64,000 bases of DNA from positions 3,472,001 to 3,536,000 of the forward strand of contig JAYJMM010000039.1 in NCBI GenBank assembly GCA_037349105.1, in the 5' to 3' direction. Below, in pieces: positions 24,801-33,420 of the stretch. The notes below the pieces were generated by a model. It was not told the DNA's origin and ran no database searches. It was given only the letters and a program-made list of their open reading frames with translations. The DNA is from Limnomonas spitsbergensis (taxonomy: Eukaryota; Chlorophyta; Chlorophyceae; Chlamydomonadales). Positions within the stretch are counted from its first letter, which is position 1. Every line of letters starts with the position of its first letter. A program made the translations under genes and the position numbers.

Positions 24801-27800
24801 GGAAGGAGATGAAAAGGTGGAGGGGGGCATGTGGGCGCAGCAGCGCTGGAGGGCCCGGCATACTACTCATGTGAACGGCTGCGGTGCCAAGGGGGACGGG
24901 GGTATGCAGACGGGGGGGGCGCTGAAGGGACCGACACACCATGCACGTACACGCCAAGAAGGGGACCTAATCTACATCGCCCTATGTCTGGGGGCTCAAG
25001 CAGCAGGCACTTTGCTGCACCAGGCCCCCCTCCCCCCCCCGGCCCCAAAGGCCGTGATGTAGCTGAATCATTGCTGAATCTCAGCCTGAAGCAAGCAATG
25101 GTGGCCAATCCACCTGTGTGCCCCCCTGCAGCGCCTAGGTGGTGCCACTCTTCTCCAGCAGCTGTGTGACGCCACTCTTTTCCAGCAGCTGTGTGATGTC
25201 ACCCTTTTCCAGCAGCTGTGTGATGTCACCCTTTTCCAGCAGCTGTGTGGAGTCACTCTTTCCCAGAAGATGTGTGATACCACTCTTTTCCACCAGCTGT
25301 GTTATGTCACCCTTTTCCAGGAGCTGTGCGGTGTCACTCTTTTCCAGCAGCTGTGTGATGTCAGTCCCCCAGCCGGCCTAGTTACAGGCTAGGGGCTCTA
25401 AACCTCAACCCTCCTGCGCGCCCCACTGAATCACCTTGGTGATTTCAGTCTTCTCTAGCCCGACCTAATTTAGGGTTCAGGGCTAACACCCTCAAACTTT
25501 GATCCGCCTCCCACATGCGTAGCCCTCTCTAGTAGCTGTGGAATATCAGCCCCCTACAGTCCACCTTTATTAGGGTTCAGGACTTCAACCCCCTGTACCT
25601 CCCCTCACCTGCGTGCCCCCCTCCAGCAGCTGAGTGATATCACCTGTCTGCAGCCCAACTACTTTAGGGTTCGGGTGTTAAAACCATCAAATCCCAACCC
25701 TAAAACCTCCTCCCACCTATGTGGCCCGGTCCAGCAGCTGAGTGACATCACCTTTCTACAGCCCCACCACTTAAGGGTTAAGGATTCAAAACCCTCTAAA
25801 CCCAACCCTAAACCCTCCTCCCACCTGCGTGGCCCCCTCCAGCAGCTGAGTGATGTCACCCTTCTCCAGCCCGCCATCAATCGTGAAGAATTTAAGCCCG
25901 TTGCTGTTGAACGGCATGTGCGAAGCGGTCAGCATGATGGCACCATCGTAATTACCTGCAGCAATTGATACGCAGTTGATCAGCAATTGATCAGCAATTG
26001 ATCAGCAGTTGATCAGCAGTTGATCAGCAGGTGATCAGCAGTTAATTTAGGGTGTTGAGTGTTTTTGGCACATGTTTGTTTCACCGCTTGGATCCCTCCA
26101 GAGCCGTCAGCATAATGGCACCATCGTAGTTACCTGCACAGCAGAAGACCGGCAGTTACTCTAGTTTCTTGAGTGTTTTTGCCGCATATCTATTTAGCAC
26201 TTGGATCCCCCCAAAGCCGCCGCAGACACCGAATATATACATATAAATTATCATTGCCCACCCCTTGGTCCACACCCTGGTCCACACCTGTGTGCAGCGT
26301 TTGTTTTGGTACTGAACGACTGTGCTTCACTAGAATAACAAAAAAATCTTCGATACCGCGCTTTGGTTTGAGTCGTACTCGGTACTAATGAAAACAAAAT
26401 CACTCGCGACCAAGTAGGATTGGTCAGCTGGCCAGGATGCTTGATCAGCATATATGGTAGGTGTGGTTATTAGTATGAATGGTTAGTATGAACGGTTAGT
26501 ATGGATGGGTAGGGTAATGGCACCGATGAATACGTGCAGGGAGGACATAGGGTTCAGGTTCAGGGTTTAGGGTGGGGCGCTCAGCATGATGGCACATTTG
26601 TACTTATGTACCGCCAGCATAGGCCAGGCAGCACACAGGCAAAAATAACAGGGTGCAGGGGTTTAAGGTATGGGATTCAGGGTATAGGGTCCAGGTTCGG
26701 GGGTTAAGGTTCAGGGTCTAGGATTCAGGTTCAGGGTTCAAGGCCATGATGCAATAGGCTGCCGGAGGCCGAGGCAGCAGCCGGGCCGCCGCTGCGCAGG
26801 TTCACTGATCCTGGGCGCACAAAATAATTATCGTCAGGGTTTAAGGTTCGGAGTTTGGGGTTCCGGTACTGGGGGTTCCGAACCGCGGATGGCGTGACAG
26901 GCTGCCAGAGGCCGAGGCAGCAGCCTGGCGGGTGCTACAAGAGACTGCCAAGGCAGCAGCCTGGCGGGTGCTACGAGAGACTGCCAAGGCAGCAGCCTGG
27001 CGGGTGCTACGAGAGACTGCCAAGGCAGCAGCCTTTCCAAGGCTACTAAAGGCAGCTGATCCCGGGACGCACAAGAGTCTACATTAGGGTTCAGGTTTCA
27101 GAGTCCAGGGCTCAACTTCCAGGATTTCAAACAAATGGCGTGACAGGCTGTCAGAGGCCGGGGCAGCAGCTTGGCGAGTGCTATGAGAGACAGCTGAACC
27201 CGGGAAGCATGAGACTTTACATTAGGGTCAAGGACGTAGACTCTGGGGTCAAGGTTCTGTGGGTTTCAAGCCCCCGATGGCGTGACAGGCTGCCAGAGGC
27301 CGAGGCAGCAGCCTGGCGGGTGCTACGAGAGACAGCTGATCCCTGGGCGCACACCTTTTATTACAAGGCTTTGGGTGAAGTGCTTGGGTAATGCTTGAGA
27401 AGTGCTTGTGGAGACACTGTTTCTATTGCCATGTGCACTGTTGAGGGGCTGACCTGCGGCCACCACTGGGCAGATTGGGACCGAATCCCTGACCAGCCAA
27501 CTGTCGTCGGTTCTAACATCAGCGCTCACTGCACCAAGCCCTGCCAGCTGCAGGCCGGATCGTAACTGGAGCGTTACTGAAGCGTAGCTAAAGCGTAACT
27601 GAAGCGTAACTGAAGCGTAAATGAAGCGTAGCTGCAGCGTAACTGAAGCGTAGCTGAAGCATCCCAACACAACAACTCAGGGGTGCGTCTGGCAGCTCAG
27701 AATGGAATCCTGTCTCTGAAGCCAAGCGTGATCATACCCTCCCTGCCTCCCCTAAACCCTCTTTCCCTGAAACCCTGAAACGCGCCCCCTTGCCCCCTAC

Positions 27801-30800
27801 ACCCCTTACGCATGCGCCTTTCCCTCCCCCTTCTCCTTTCCACCTTCACTCTTCCCCCTCTCGTAATCCCTTATGCCTCCTGCCTCATATCCCCCCCTCT
27901 GCCCCCTTACCCCTCCCCCCTTCACCCTAAACTCCCCCCCCTCCCTTAATCCCTTTCCCCCCATATTCCCCTTATACCCCCCCCCCTACAAGCCTGCCCC
28001 CTGTCCCCCTTTCCCCCACCTGTCGCGACCACGCTGTAGGACATGAACGACGTGGTGGGGATGCTGACCGCATCCCCCTCGGCGCCGGCCTCCCCCTCCC
28101 TACACACCCCAGCCACCCACCCTTCGCCCCCCCTTGTCCCCACCTGTCGCCACAAACCAGTGGAACATGCACAGCATGGTGGCCATGGCAAACATATTCC
28201 ACTCCACTCACCCCAGCCACCCACCCGCACCTGCCGCCATGATGCTGTGGCATATACAAGGCATGTGGCGATGCCAAACGCACCCCCCCCCGTTCCGACC
28301 TCCCCCTCCACTCATTCCTACCACCCACCCACCCTGCCACCCGCCCCCACCTGTGGCCACAATGCTGTAGAACATGCACGGCGTGGTGGCGATGCCAAAC
28401 GCACCCCCCTCCGATCCGACCTCCCCCTCCACTCATTCCTACCACCCACACCTCTTGCCACCCGCCCCCACCTGTGGCCACAATGCTGTAGAACATGCAC
28501 GGCGTGGTGGCGATACCAAACGCACCCCCCTCCGGGCCGACCTCTCCCTCCACTCATTCCTACCACCCACCCCCCCTGCCACCCGCCCCCACCTGTGGCC
28601 ACAATGCTGTAGAACATGCACGGCGTGGTAGCGATGCCAACGCACCCCCCTCCGGTCCGACCTCTCCCTCCACTCATTCCTACCACCCACCCCTCCTGCC
28701 ACCTGCCCCCACCTGTGGCCACAATGCTGTAGAACATGCACGGCGTGGTGGCGATACCAAACGTGTCCACCTCTGCGCCAGCAGCTGCCAGGCCAGACAC
28801 GATCGCCGCCTCCAGCAGGGGTCCAGAGATGCGCGGGTCGCGGCCCAGTGACACACGGACTGGGCCGGTGGCAGGCTCAGTCCCGGCAGCCTCCGCCGCT
28901 GCTGCGCGCCGCGCCTGCAGCCACGTCGCAAAGGAGTGCCCGATGAAGAATGCGATGCCGGGCGTCAGGCTGACAGGCTCGTTCGGGACACCTGCGTGTG
29001 GATGGAGGGTGTGTGGTGTGTGTGGGGTGTAGTGTGTGGTGTGTGGTGTGTGGGGGGGGTATGGCTGGTGGGGGTTGGGGTAGGGAAAGATTGTGGGGGG
29101 AGAGGAGGGGGCTCGCTGGGGACGCCTGGGCATGTGATGTAGGGCGTGGGCTCGTTCGGGACATCTGGGCATGGAGAGAGGGAGGGTCTGGGTAGGGGAG
29201 GTGCGGGTTGAGGTTGGGGTAGGGAAAGGTGATGGGGGGGGAGGGGGCTCGCTGGGGACGCCTGAGCATGTGATGTAGGGCGTGGGCTCGTTCGGGACGC
29301 CTGGGCATGGAGAGAGGGAGGGTCTGGGTAGGGGAGGTGCGGGTTGAGGTTGGGGTAGGGAAAGGTGATGGGGGTGTTCGCTCGCGGTGTAGCTGCCAGG
29401 TGCATGGCATAGTACGTACTGGGCGTATGGTTTGGGCGCTGAACATGTATGCAGGGTTTCAACCCCCCACTTAGGCAACAATTTCCTAGATTGAGACCTC
29501 CTCTTGTGCTGCTGGGCGAATCTGGCAGGTCTATGAGGATGGCAAGGACAGCCAAGGTAACCGTGTAGGTCAGCCGGAATCCTGAACCCTCAACTAGGCA
29601 GGCAAAATCCTAAACCCTCAACTAGTCAGCCAAAATCCTGAACCCTCAACTAGGCAGGCAAAATCCTAAACCCTCAACTAGGCAGGCAGAATCCTGAACC
29701 CTCAACTAGGCAGGCAGAATCCTAAACCCTCAACTAGGCAGGCAGAATCCTAAACCCTCAACTAGGCAGGCAGAATCCTGAATCCTCAACTAGGCAGGCA
29801 GAATCCTGAACCCTCAACTAGGCAGGCAGAATCCTGAACCCTCAACTAGGCAGGCAGAATCCTGAACCCTCAACTAAGCAGGCAAAATCCTGAAGCCTCA
29901 ACTAGGCAGGCAGAATCCTAAACCCTAAGCTTGGCAGACAGAATCCTGAACCCTAAGCTAGGCAGGCAGAATCCTGAACCCAAAGCTAGGCAGACAGAAT
30001 CATGAACCCTAAACTAGGTATCAAAAAATGTTAACCCTAAACAGCAATAAGCAGGCATTCCGGGCTGCATTACAGGCACTATGTAGCCCTTCAGAAAAGG
30101 GCTTTTGCGTGTCTACGCGTAGACGTTGCAAGAGTAGCAGCATTTGCAACAAAGGAGGGCAATTCAAAAACAGCCCCCCTCAGATCCCATTATCGTGCAG
30201 CTACCCAGCAGGATCACCCACATGCTATCAGGCCAGCAGTGGTGTTCAGATTATTCAGAGCACTCTAGTCCTGGCACATCACGGTGTAAGGCTGGGGGCC
30301 TGATGCAGCTGGCCCTGCTGCTTGGGCCGCCAGCCAGGGGCTGTTCAAGCTTTCGTCACATTTGAACCAGGGGTGGCTGCCTGGCCGCCCATTACGTGTG
30401 GCGCGGCGCACGCTGAAAGAAAAAACAGTGGTGGATAGCTGCCTTCCACCATGCGGGCTGAGGTAAGTGTGTGTTTGAAACGGGGGGGGGCAGGGGTGGG
30501 GGGGGGCTGACCTGATAGGACCCAAATGCTGCGCTGGAAAAAACGCTTGAATCCCCTTTTCAATGTGGGACCCAAATCGAGCTCTCATGGCTGCTTGGGC
30601 CACCCCCGCCTGCCTCCCCTTCCTCGAGTTCCCCAACCAACATCCTAACTAAACGCCTTTAAACGCACAATCATCCAGCGCTTTAGCATTCAGATACCAA
30701 TGTCTTTCCCTCGCCCATGCAGCCTGCTCCATCAGGTCTGCCCAACTAACTGTTTTTCCAACTGCCCTACTAACCGCCCTTTCAAAACTTGAGTGTCCAA

Positions 30801-31274
30801 CCGCCAGCCTGGTACAGTGCAGGCAGCACCGGGTGGTGCTAGGTGGCCACTAGGTGTGTCCCTCTGCCTGCATCTCCTCATTTTCTATTTTGGTGCCCTC
30901 CAGAGCACCTTCAGAGGTCTTCTGGGCAGCTACTGGTGTAGCTGAAGTGTAGCTGAAGCACCCTTAACTGAACAGGGCTTCCCTCTCCCCATCTCCCCTT
31001 GAGCCTCACCGGCGATGGCGATGCCGCGCACATCGCTGCCATTTTGCAGCTTCTTGAATTTCTTGTGCAGATCGACCAGCGGAATACCGGTGATGGGTCC
31101 GACCAGCAGCTTAGGTATGTGCACTGCCGATGGCTTCGAGACCTGTGCCGGCTTCCCGGGGATGATGATCGACATGGGTGGGTCGCTCAAAGGCGTTTTC
31201 GTTGCGGGGCTCGAGGCGTTGACCCGCAGCAGTGAGAGGGGGGACACACCCGATGGCAAGCGACATGCCACCAT
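18683..31274 (-). CDS. Phosphohexomutase, plant phosphoglucosamine-mutase-family type, 10 exons, 3' end missing
   Basis: Alpha-D-phosphohexomutase family, by resemblance to the plant plastid-associated proteins annotated as phosphoglucosamine mutase family. Such enzymes move a phosphate between positions on a hexose phosphate; the substrate cannot be read from the sequence. Ten exons splice in phase: 31274-31010, 28991-28713, 25955-25825, 23679-23581, 22717-22571, 22219-22047, 21517-21479, 20645-20517, 20116-19969, 18823-18683, giving about 517 codons. Visible motifs are LQNGSDVRG near the N-terminus, the active-site serine loop MLTASHMP, AGNGSGGF, the metal loop FDTDVDR and ETSGHGAVK. The first 20-30 residues are Ser/Ala/Arg-rich and could be a transit peptide (inference). 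The C-terminal phosphate-binding region is absent: exon 10 ends at a good donor (GTGAGT) facing the 18.4 kb array, so further exons would lie below position 1, or the gene is truncated. Confidence 0.93.
18955..19030 (-). repeat. Partial copy of the exon 10 5' end
   Basis: A stretch resembling the LAGQG/LVRRR coding region, the acceptor and the GGGTTCAG-type intron tail of exon 10 recurs about 190 bp upstream of it in the transcript direction. It has drifted and includes no intact exon. Confidence 0.7.
19440..19970 (-). repeat. Seven tandem copies of the exon 9 3' end plus donor
   Basis: A 65-80 bp unit carries a degraded YLDDGSYLAVQ coding end followed by a GTGTGTGGGG or GTGTGGGG donor. Copies start their TACTGCCAGG landmark at 19,454, 19,532, 19,610, 19,687, 19,766, 19,843 and 19,907; the true exon is at 19,972. 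Confidence 0.92.
19969..20116 (-). CDS. Phosphohexomutase exon 9 (sugar-binding ETSGHG)
   Basis: It encodes FKRGYKNVISKGISL, HLMMETSGHGAVKNN and WYLDDGSYLAVQ. The ETSGHG element corresponds to the sugar-specificity loop of the family. Donor GTGTGT. The last ~40 nt plus donor are copied seven more times downstream. Confidence 0.93.
20190..20235 (-). repeat. Copy of the exon 9 5' end with acceptor
   Basis: It matches the CCCAG acceptor and the FKRG coding start of exon 9, with the same G-rich tract after it, displaced by about 93 bp. Confidence 0.85.
20390..20445 (-). repeat. Copy of the exon 8 3' end with donor
   Basis: The coding end for DFINHLGGKHL and the following GTGAGA donor are repeated about 126 bp downstream of the genuine donor. 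Confidence 0.88.
20517..20645 (-). CDS. Phosphohexomutase exon 8
   Basis: It encodes NRFIALMSAITLREHPSS, TIVTDSVTSNGLTDFI and NHLGGKHL. Acceptor CTCAG, donor GTGAGA. Copies of its 5' end occur at about 20,716-21,120 and of its 3' end at 20,394-20,440. Confidence 0.93.
20710..21125 (-). repeat. Four partial copies of the exon 8 5' end
   Basis: Copies of the acceptor and the IALMSAI coding start occur near 20,716-20,755, 20,848-20,885, 20,953-20,996 and 21,083-21,120, spaced roughly 105-130 bp and increasingly degraded. Confidence 0.82.
21300..21480 (-). repeat. Direct repeats next to the exon 7 donor
   Basis: Two units of about 120 bp each contain the GCTCACCTG donor context on the plus strand, a GTAGCTGCTAGGCAGCTGCCGCC block and a G-rich stretch. 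The second joins exon 7. Confidence 0.75.
21479..21517 (-). CDS. Phosphohexomutase exon 7 (39 nt micro-exon)
   Basis: Only 39 nt, bounded by TGTCAG and GTGAGC. It completes the Arg of DTDVDR and encodes SAIVDSSGREIN, which is what the family has directly after the metal loop. Both split codons match the neighbouring exons. Confidence 0.88.
21775..21995 (-). repeat. Partial copy of the exon 6 3' end
   Basis: At about 21,919-21,985 a copy of exon 6 encodes SAAVREFEADLRIVFDKDVDR-like residues followed by GTAGC, with Asp-to-Lys and Gly-to-Arg changes compared with the true exon. A 60 bp direct repeat (CTGGCCCTGGACC... blocks) lies just below it. Confidence 0.85.
22047..22219 (-). CDS. Phosphohexomutase exon 6 (metal-binding loop)
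   Basis: It encodes LGADVTGSRFLDPDG, FPNHVPNPE and DLGIVFDTDVDR. The metal loop reads DTDVD rather than the DGDGD of bacterial relatives. From my knowledge of the family this DTDVDR form is typical of the plant and algal branch. Donor GTAAGG, splitting the Arg codon. Confidence 0.93.
22230..22495. repeat. Purine-rich G/A minisatellite in the intron before exon 6
   Basis: Imperfect units built of GGGAGAGGGAGGGTTACATG-like blocks fill the intron just upstream of the exon 6 acceptor. On the transcribed minus strand this is a long polypyrimidine tract. Confidence 0.75.
22571..22717 (-). CDS. Phosphohexomutase exon 5 (VVDAGNGSGG)
   Basis: It encodes VDFLPVYSAFLRDLIKK and VVDAGNGSGGFFADM, a conserved element of domain 2. 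Acceptor TTCAG, donor GTAAGA, 49 codons in phase 0. Confidence 0.93.
22780..23150 (-). repeat. Five degraded copies of the exon 5 5' end
   Basis: The minus-strand acceptor plus GTGGACTTCCTGCC start recurs near 22,790, 22,875, 22,955, 23,040 and 23,135, spaced about 80-90 bp, with growing divergence away from the exon. Confidence 0.82.
23375..23550 (-). repeat. Two copies of the exon 4 3' end
   Basis: The coding stretch for MSEGGHLLTSA and its donor context recur at 23,469-23,545 and 23,379-23,426, about 100 bp apart. Confidence 0.85.
23581..23679 (-). CDS. Phosphohexomutase exon 4 (33-residue linker)
   Basis: Acceptor CTCTACAG, donor GTGAGA, 99 nt in phase 0 at both ends. It encodes ACAQAGVLAGEPMSEGG and a Ser/Ala/Val-rich stretch. 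The sequence is weakly diagnostic, but position, phase and splice sites fit between the catalytic loop and exon 5. Confidence 0.72.
23690..24890. repeat. 80 bp minisatellite, about 15 copies
   Basis: A very homogeneous array with an 80 bp period; four units near 24,430-24,690 carry one extra base or a G-to-A change. The unit includes GGGCGCAGCGGCGCTGGAGG and ACTCATGTACACGCTGGG. On the minus strand each unit presents a pyrimidine stretch and CCCAG, a candidate acceptor. The period is not a multiple of 3, so the 70-127 residue frames here are repeat artefacts. It sits directly upstream of the exon 4 acceptor in the transcript direction. Confidence 0.95.
25146..25363 (-). repeat. Eight in-frame 27 bp repeats encoding GDITQLLEK
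   Basis: Read on the minus strand, the unit encodes nine residues like GDITQLLEK, matching the end of exon 3 (EKGDITQLLEGAT). All eight copies stay open in one frame, and a TAG interrupts just after the last one. The array probably arose from exon 3 coding sequence but shows no sign of being used as exon. Confidence 0.9.
25395..25770 (-). repeat. Four ~105 bp copies of the exon 3 3' end
   Basis: Degraded copies of the QLLEGATQ end with a donor-like GTGGG or GTGCG lie near 25,405-25,460, 25,515-25,560, 25,605-25,658 and 25,715-25,770, in step with the true exon end at 25,825. Confidence 0.8.
25825..25955 (-). CDS. Phosphohexomutase exon 3 (catalytic serine loop)
   Basis: It encodes NYDGAIMLTASHMPFNSNG, where the Ser of TASH is the phosphorylated catalytic residue of the family, and ends GDITQLLEGATQ before GTGGGA. 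Phases match exons 2 and 4. Partial 5' copies lie near 26,097-26,145 and 26,580-26,620. Copies of the 3' end lie at about 25,100-25,765. Confidence 0.92.
25970..26042. repeat. 11 bp tandem repeat (TTGATCAGCAG), about 7 copies
   Basis: Short perfect to near-perfect units, each with a TGATCA palindrome, directly behind the exon 3 acceptor. Confidence 0.9.
26095..26640 (-). repeat. Scattered copies of the exon 3 5' end
   Basis: Copies of the CAG acceptor and NYDGAIMLTA coding start occur at 26,097-26,147 and, more degraded, at about 26,515 and 26,578-26,615. Confidence 0.75.
26740..27345. repeat. 36 bp minisatellite and larger dispersed copies
   Basis: Three perfect 36 bp units (CTGCCAAGGCAGCAGCCTGG core) lie at 26,930-27,035. 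Three longer blocks with the same GGCAGCAGCCTGGCGGGTGC core occur at about 26,745, 27,140 and 27,280, mixed with GGGTTCAGGG-type telomere-like text. Confidence 0.85.
27555..27662. repeat. 11 bp tandem repeat (GAAGCGTAACT)
   Basis: About nine imperfect 11 bp units. The frames open across this tract are repeat-driven. Confidence 0.88.
28019..28712 (-). repeat. Six copies of the exon 2 3' end plus donor (~121 bp unit)
   Basis: Each unit carries the coding end for FGIATTPCMFYSIVATG, the GTGGGGGC donor and about 65 bp of intron. The three copies nearest the exon keep a 121 bp period and almost perfect identity; the outer three are diverged and shortened. Frames stay open for hundreds of residues through the units. 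Confidence 0.95.
28713..28991 (-). CDS. Phosphohexomutase exon 2 (SLGRDPRISG)
   Basis: The acceptor is CGCAG and the donor GTGGGG. It encodes PNEPVSLTPG, SLGRDPRISG (the conserved GRD loop) and FGIATTPCMFYSI, leading to the catalytic loop in exon 3. Both ends are copied in the flanking introns: the 5' end around 29,110-29,300 and the 3' end at 28,019-28,711. Confidence 0.92.
29100..29370 (-). repeat. Copies of the exon 2 5' end in ~135 bp direct repeats
   Basis: Two large units each contain two versions of the minus-strand acceptor plus CGTCCCGAACGAGC or CGTCCCCAGCGAGC coding start, near 29,115, 29,158, 29,250 and 29,290, with a G-rich spacer. Confidence 0.85.
29570..30043. repeat. 28 bp tandem repeat, about 16 copies
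   Basis: Unit AACCCTCAACTAGGCAGGCA plus GAATCCTG. The AACCCT and CCCTAAAC elements resemble telomere-like text, but the unit is too long and irregular for a telomere. It lies in intron 1. Confidence 0.93.
30044..31009. other. Rest of phosphohexomutase intron 1
   Basis: Apart from the 28 bp array this ~970 bp stretch shows no repeat array comparable with the other introns and no convincing exon. Confidence 0.5.
31010..31274 (-). CDS. Phosphohexomutase exon 1 (start and N-terminal sugar-phosphate mutase motif)
   Basis: It begins at ATG 31,274 and ends KKLQNGSDVRGIAIA plus one base before donor GTGAGG. An in-frame ATG at 31,319 would add 15 residues. I preferred the inner one because it is followed at once by a short basic, Ser- and Leu-rich stretch like a plastid presequence, but the choice is not proven. 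Confidence 0.82.
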
Positions 31275-31319
31275 GGAGGGCCGAACCGGAAGGGTTGACG
31301 AGGGCCCTGAGGAGCGCAT

Positions 31320-32060
31320 TCGCGTGCTTCGTAAACAGGATTTTAAAAGTGTTATCGAAATAACTTGTCTCTACTGCTTCTACGGGGGTAGGAGGGGGGT
31401 GCCAGCAGGGCAGAACAGCAGCTGCTACGCTCTTCAATGTACAGCAGGGGGGCACTATTGATGAACTGCTCGTGAGAAATCGGGGCAATGAACGGCCTAA
31501 AGTCATTGTGCATGCCATGTGGCTACGGAGATCGGAAGAGATCGGGGCCGTAGGCTCATGAGGGCGGATGAGGGCCTGGGTGTCACCCCTGGTGTCACGC
31601 ACCTTTGCATGCACCAGACCGGCTGATACCGGTGCTGCACGCACCCATCGGATAAGAGTTGGACTGCATATTGAAGATTACTTCCACGCAGACGTGAAGA
31701 TGAGCAAAGCTAGGTCGAGGCGGAGATGGCGCGTGCTCACTGCGATGACAGGGTTGTTTCGGTTGCCTGACTTTGACAGCGAAAGGCTAGCTTTGACCGA
31801 GTGTAAATACGTTAACTGTATGCTGTGATTGGAATCGGTCCTTGCGGGGGGGAGAAGAGCCCAAGCGCTGAGAGGTCACGCCCTGCGCCCTGCGCCCTTG
31901 TCCCTTGAGTCACACCTCCGTATCTTGGACGTGTGTATATGTGTACGACATCTGCCACCCCGCACCCTTATGCCCAGGTCTAGACGCAGGCCTACTTCCA
32001 CAGCGTCACTTCAGTATCCTCTATAGACAACCTCTAACCAGTAGAACTACAACAGTTAAA
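31320..32060. other. Likely 5' flank of the phosphohexomutase gene
   Basis: No supported gene. Frames on both strands lack family motifs and usable splice context. It may hold the promoter and 5' UTR, but I could not identify promoter elements. Confidence 0.4.
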
Positions 32061-32065
32061 CTCAC

Positions 32066-32175
32066 TATGTCAGGCAGGTCGCATGGTGCGCAGTAGGTAG
32101 CGTTGACGGTGAAGGGCTGCCCATCGGATCCCACAAGCAGGAGCGCCCCCTGGCCTGGCCCCAGAAGCTGCAAAC
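32066..32175 (-). CDS. Candidate orphan exon, function unknown
   Basis: A 110 nt stretch bounded by CCTGCAG and GTGAGT reads, in a consistent phase, LQLLGPGQGALLLV and GSDGQPFTVNATYCAPCDL. The composition looks coding, with GC-rich third positions and two Cys. A further minus-strand open stretch (EEVPYQSMRGRAVDF and PEEAAALLEQRA) lies at about 32,360-32,490, but I could not link the two with good splice sites. I recognise no family. Confidence 0.3.
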
Positions 32176-33004
32176 CTGCAGGATTTCCGGTCTGGCTGAG
32201 ATGTTCCGCGAGCGGCGTTTGGTGTCGTGTTCGACATGGACAAATTCGCCTGGCTGAGACACCCTAAGGCTGGGAACATACCCACCCCTGGTTATGAATT
32301 TATGATCTATGTTGTATCCCAGCTGATCCCTATGCTGTGCGATCCGCTAGTTGTTGCTTGCGATAGGTGCTGCCTCCCTGATCCGTGCTGCCCTCTGCTC
32401 CAACAGAGCTGCTGCCTCCTCAGGGCTGGCGAAATCCACTGCCCGCCCTCGCATTGATTGGTACGGTACTTCCTCCCTGGCCCGACCACATAACCCTGAT
32501 CTGTGTCTAGGCATCACCATCCGGCAGCATGCAATACTGCCCGGCCCGCACCATGCCAGGGCCCTGCTGACAGGTAGAGGGCCCAACATGCCCAACAGAA
32601 TCCGGCCCACATGCTGTGGCACCCTGTTCACATGTCAATGCCTTCCCGCACGGCAGCGCTCCGCATGCATGCACAAGCACCCCGCCAGCATGCAATAGCA
32701 CCACTGCCAGCATGCAATAGTGACCAATGGATCGTAAGTTACGCATGTAGAAAATTGTTGTAGTTGAATGACAACAGAACTTGCATGCTGTTTTGTCCAT
32801 CTAGGCCTAGAAAATGTTTTTGACTGGAAAATACTGATATTCCTTTGCCGCCGCAAGGAAGAGGAGCGGAGCAGAACCGTATCCGGACTGTGCTACCTTG
32901 ATCTGTGTCGGCTGCAGGTGGTTGAGCAGTCTACACTGGGCCGATTGGGATAACTCAATCTCGACTGGCGTTTGGCCCGTAGCCCAAGCCTTCGGACTCG
33001 CGAC

Positions 33005-33420
33005 TTATGGTCCACCCGGCTGAAGGCCATGCATGATGAAGCTGCATTGTAGCTGAAGGACACAAACATACAGAGCACCCAAGCCTGTCAGGTACAACTG
33101 GAAGAAGTCTCTAGCACTGTTCGGAGGACCTGCCCATCCCCACTCCCTAAATTGATCCAACACGCTGGGGCATTGGAAGCATGCATGCACCACATCCTCC
33201 GCATGCTCGCAGTCTCCCCTAGCCCAACATCGTTGGCAGCACAGTCTTTCATGCTGCTGACCGCTGCGCCGTCCGCGAGTGTCAGCCCTGCTGACGGCGC
33301 CAAGCCGCAGTCTTAAGTTTGTGCGCACGCAAGCACACTCCCTTCGGCTGGTGCGGCCCCTGGCCTGCGCCAACACGGCGCCCGCTGTAGACTGAAACCA
33401 GGTGCGGTAGGCAGCCACTG
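33005..33420 (-). pseudogene. Non-LTR (LINE) retrotransposon C-terminal relic
   Basis: About 138 codons are open with no proper ATG. The stretch CCQRCWARGDCEHAEDVVH followed by ACFQCPSVLDQF matches the Cys/His-rich tail (CxxC ... E/D-H ... C-P) usual at the end of LINE ORF2 proteins, after the RNase H or reverse transcriptase part. Neither an intact upstream reverse transcriptase nor the element ends are visible, so this is at most a fragment. A zinc-ribbon host protein is an alternative. Confidence 0.45.

Noticed and set aside
23690..24890. Overlapping 70-127 residue frames on both strands
   Set aside because: Products of the 80 bp minisatellite, whose non-triplet period cycles through all frames.
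28019..28740. Possible CRISPR-like or direct-repeat array
   Set aside because: Units are contiguous copies of an exon end and intron with no unique spacers, in an intron-rich eukaryotic gene.
28318..29481. 387-codon minus-strand frame covering exon 2
   Set aside because: Only 28,713-28,991 is real coding sequence; the rest reads through exon-edge repeats and Pro-rich intron text.
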